A stretch of 9,124 nucleotides of DNA from an uncultured Eubacterium sp. GTDB taxonomy: Bacteria; Bacillota; Clostridia; Lachnospirales; Lachnospiraceae. Within the stretch, counting starts at the first letter, position 1. Every line of letters begins with the position of its first letter. The translations under genes and the position numbers were made by a program. The notes below the pieces were generated by a model. The model saw only the letters and a list, made by a program, of their open reading frames with translations, was not told the DNA's origin and did not search any database. Shown piece after piece: positions 7,501 to 9,124 of this stretch. The DNA lies in NCBI GenBank assembly GCA_910584875.1, contig CAJUDA010000036.1, positions 13,795-22,918 on the forward strand. Direction: 5' to 3'.

Positions 7501-8942
7501 ACAAGGAGCCGGATATCGACCTGAATTTCTCCGGGGAGTACCAGAGCAAGGCGCACAACTATACGGAGGTGATCTTTGGCGCAGGGCAGACGTTCCGTGC
7601 CGGAACGGTCGGTACGCTGGCAGACAAGACCGCCTATGGTTATGTCCGCAAATATTTTGATGAACAGGAGATACATAAGCGAAACGAAGAGATCGAGCGG
7701 CTGCTGGAAGGCTGTGTCGGGGTGCGGCGCACGACCGGACAGCACCCGGGAGGTATCGTTGTGCTGCCGATGGGATGGACGATCTATACGTTTACGCCGA
7801 TCCAGCGCCCGGCGAACGATATGGAGACCTCCATTATCACGACCCACTTTGACTACCATAAGATCGACCACAACCTGCTGAAGCTGGATATACTGGGACA
7901 CGACGATCCTACCATGATCCGTATGCTGGAGGATATCACCGGGGTGGACGCCCTCAATATTTCGCTGGATGATCCGGGCGTGCTGGCTCTGTTTGCCGAC
8001 ACTTCGTCTCTGGGAGTATCGCCGGAAGACCTGATGGGCACGGATCTGGGGAGCCTTGGCGTACCGGAATTTGGCACGGAGTTTGTCATGCAGATGCTGC
8101 GGGATACGAAGCCGCAGAATTTTTCGGATCTGGTGCGGATCTCCGGTCTGTCACACGGTACGGATGTGTGGCTCAACAATGCCCAGTATTTCATCGCCCG
8201 GGGAGATTGTACGCTGTCCACGGCGATCTGTACCCGTGATGATATCATGACCTATCTGATCCACACTGGGGTGGAAAATGGTCTCGCTTTCAAGATCATG
8301 GAGAGCGTGCGGAAGGGCAAAGGCCTGACGCCGGATATGGAAGAGGCGATGACAGCCGCCGGCGTGGAACCCTGGTATATTGAATCCTGTAAGCGGATCA
8401 AATATATGTTTCCGAAAGCCCATGCGGTGGCATATGTGATGATGGCGTTCCGTATCGCCTATTTTAAGGTGTATTATCCGCTTGCGTATTATGCCGCCTT
8501 TTTCTCGATCCGCGCCAAGGCGTTTGATTATGAGATCATGTGCCAGGGAAGGGAAAAACTGGAGGAGACAATGAAGGATTACAAAAAGCGTATGAATGAG
8601 CTGAGCCAGAAAGACCAGGCGGCGTACGGGGATATGAAGATCGTGCAGGAAATGTACGCCAGAGGATATGAGTTTACCCCGATCGATATTTTTACGGCAC
8701 AGGCAAAACATTTTCAGATCGTGGACGGGAAACTGATGCCGTCCCTGAACAGTATCGAGGGAATGGGAGACAAGGCGGCAGAAGGCGTCGTGGAAGCAGC
8801 AAAAGACGGTCCCTTTACTTCCTGCGAGAATTTCAAAAACCGCAGTAAGGTCAGCGGGACCATCGTCGATAAGATGCGCGAGATGGGACTTCTGGGAAAT
8901 ATGCCGCTGAGCGATCAGATGTCGCTGCTCGATTTCATGTGA
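4542..8942 (+). CDS. polC: DNA polymerase III alpha subunit, Gram-positive PolC type
   Basis: PolC is the essential replicative DNA polymerase of Bacillota, carrying its own proofreading exonuclease. The 1466-aa length is normal. In order: an N-terminal PolC domain (about 1-180); an acidic then Pro/Ala/Gly-rich linker (about 181-235); an OB-fold (about 240-335); a PHP domain beginning with H359-A-H361 and AITDHGV; an inserted DnaQ-like exonuclease (about 440-610) with D445/E447 in FDLETTG, HNADFD, and HRAVEDAEA; the rest of PHP; and the polymerase core with SRGSVGSSF. A zinc finger has C933/C936 (CEKC) and C962/C965 (CPQC). The catalytic PDIDLNF holds D991 and D993, followed by HPGGIVVLP and KGKGLTP. 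The last residues, QMSLLDF (1459-1465), fit the sliding-clamp-binding motif known at PolC C termini. No key residue looks lost. Translation starts at GTG with GGAGAG upstream. The gene ends in tandem stops TGA-TGA (8940-8945). Confidence 0.97.
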   Translation: MVHFFEAFPDLSVDDRLYDFFAGAQVEKISASKTKMLAFIYVRGDQLIPYRPVKNMERKLYKQVFYRLGFRPKLEICYPFAGEYDLDRLVESYGDTLREELREMNAIDYMKFCTEPFLTEGNVLTLTCDDDFLCHERSSDIKEFFTARIKRRFDMDVEVQFDYRERKHKKAYEPEVYRMVKPEEEAEEAAEQKGEGKGTAPAGAGSTQDGTAPQKPFVPRRSNYRKPAKDPSVFYGKNVEGEVIPIKEIIDEIGEVVIDGMIRSVDQREIKGEKLIVTFAITDFTDTIIVKVFIKKELVEELSFFEFVKKGNFIRLKGVASFDTYDKEIRIGNIMGMKEIKDFQVGRTDQAPVKRVELHAHTQMSDMDAMTDTKKMVKRAQQWGHPAIAITDHGVVQSFPDAEHAIGSDDFKVIYGCEAYLVDDLDDAVRNGKGQSLQDAFVVFDLETTGFSPTRNRIIEIGAVRVEQGKISDRFSTFVNPGVPIPPRITEVTGITDDMVADAPEITTVLPEFLAFCERCVLVAHNADFDYSFLCKKGAEQGLDTEFTVVDTVGVARVLFPHMARYTLDSVAKAMKISLINHHRAVEDAEATEEIFEKMITLLAKEGITDLQALYERTHCAPEIIKKKPYYHAILLAQNEVGRVNLYRLVSLSHLNYFFRRPRIPKSELMKWREGLIVGSACEAGELYRALLDDADDDRIEELVGFYDYLEIQPAGNNGFMLESEKRLYENITTWDDVRDINRRIVQLGERYNKPVCATCDVHFLDPEDAIYRSILQAGQGMKDEKQPPLYLRTTDEMLQEFSYLGEEKAMEVVVTNTNRIADQIEKFSPVYPDKCPPVIENSDQQLRDICYRKAHSMYGEHLPSQVSERLEHELNSIIKNGFAVMYIIAQKLVWKSNEDGYLVGSRGSVGSSFVATMSGITEVNPLPAHYYCEKCHYVDFDSEEVRAFAGSSGFDMPPKNCPQCGEPLVRDGHDIPFETFLGFYGDKEPDIDLNFSGEYQSKAHNYTEVIFGAGQTFRAGTVGTLADKTAYGYVRKYFDEQEIHKRNEEIERLLEGCVGVRRTTGQHPGGIVVLPMGWTIYTFTPIQRPANDMETSIITTHFDYHKIDHNLLKLDILGHDDPTMIRMLEDITGVDALNISLDDPGVLALFADTSSLGVSPEDLMGTDLGSLGVPEFGTEFVMQMLRDTKPQNFSDLVRISGLSHGTDVWLNNAQYFIARGDCTLSTAICTRDDIMTYLIHTGVENGLAFKIMESVRKGKGLTPDMEEAMTAAGVEPWYIESCKRIKYMFPKAHAVAYVMMAFRIAYFKVYYPLAYYAAFFSIRAKAFDYEIMCQGREKLEETMKDYKKRMNELSQKDQAAYGDMKIVQEMYARGYEFTPIDIFTAQAKHFQIVDGKLMPSLNSIEGMGDKAAEGVVEAAKDGPFTSCENFKNRSKVSGTIVDKMREMGLLGNMPLSDQMSLLDFM

Positions 8943-8972
8943 TGAAAAATTCTGAGTTAGTCTGGTGAGAAT

Positions 8973-9124
8973 TCAACGGTCCGTATCCGTGGACCGTAAT
9001 TTCCGTACCGCCCGGATCCCCATGAAGATGAGAAGGGCGTACAGAAGGCAGGATATCCCGGTTTCAAGGTTGAAATAGAGATGTCCTGCTTTTATATAAT
9101 TCCGTATATCGATGCCGATGCATA
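8973..9124 (-). CDS. Hypothetical membrane protein, C-terminal fragment
   Basis: On the minus strand an open frame runs from the window edge (first full codon at 9122-9120) to TGA at 8975-8973, giving 49 residues. It contains a convincing terminal membrane helix (GISCLLYALLIFMGIRAV) followed by a basic, polar tail (RKLRSTDTDR), the pattern of a helix whose C terminus is cytoplasmic. The other minus-strand frames of this stretch hit stops early. The gene would converge on polC with a 30-base gap. The family cannot be recognised from this fragment, and the start lies outside the window. Confidence 0.55.
   Translation of the reverse strand, partial: CIGIDIRNYIKAGHLYFNLETGISCLLYALLIFMGIRAVRKLRSTDTDR
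8976..8997 (+). terminator. Possible weak terminator hairpin after polC
   Basis: ACGGTCC (8976-8982) pairs perfectly with GGACCGT (8991-8997) around an 8-base loop, 34 bases after the polC stop. Only AATTT follows, so a true U-run is missing. Its position between convergent genes favours a terminator role. It lies inside the last codons of the minus-strand gene, so it would serve polC rather than that gene. Confidence 0.45.

Noticed and set aside
7266..7901. 211-codon minus-strand open frame in the polC core
   Set aside because: It overlaps the PolC zinc finger and catalytic aspartates completely and shows no domain or ribosome site of its own.

Overview
The window is a contig end from a low-to-mid GC Gram-positive bacterium, most likely a clostridial gut commensal of the Lachnospiraceae type. 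This is inferred from the presence of PolC, the replicative polymerase restricted largely to Bacillota, from the gene order dxr - rseP - ispG - polC, which is usual in Clostridia, and from strong Shine-Dalgarno sites throughout. No rRNA or tRNA is present to fix the taxonomy.

Layout. Bases 1-25 are the 3' end of an Illumina sequencing adapter, not genome. Real sequence begins at 26, inside the 3' part of dxr (second step of the MEP isoprenoid pathway). It is followed after 10 bases by rseP (site-2-type intramembrane protease) and a strong intrinsic terminator (1637-1673). Next comes an accessory block (about 1680-3370) that looks AT-richer than its surroundings. It holds a possible promoter, an unannotated 39-codon small ORF (1774-1893) with its own ribosome site, and a 499-aa gene that the small ORF overlaps. 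The larger product has an AlbA_2 (Schlafen-type) domain, a RecG-like HATPase_c_4 domain, a repeat-encoded linker and a winged helix. A near-consensus promoter (TTGTCA - 17 bp - TATAAT, 3400-3428) then drives ispG (fourth-from-last MEP-pathway intermediate to HMBPP) and, 16 bases on, polC. A 7-bp hairpin follows polC, inside the 3' end of a convergent minus-strand gene for a membrane protein cut by the window end.

How the parts relate. dxr and ispG are MEP-pathway enzymes, rseP is a membrane regulatory protease, and polC copies the chromosome; these are housekeeping genes in a conserved cluster. The AlbA_2 gene is the outlier. It sits between rseP and ispG, behind a terminator and ahead of a fresh promoter, with different base composition.

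The most interesting signal is an 11-bp tandem repeat (3128-3192) inside that gene. Because 11 is not a multiple of 3, the same DNA unit is read in all three frames, and all three are free of stops. Gain or loss of one unit would swap or remove the C-terminal winged helix. This makes the gene a candidate for phase-variable switching, with the overlapping small ORF as a possible partner or translational coupler. That is inference and untested.
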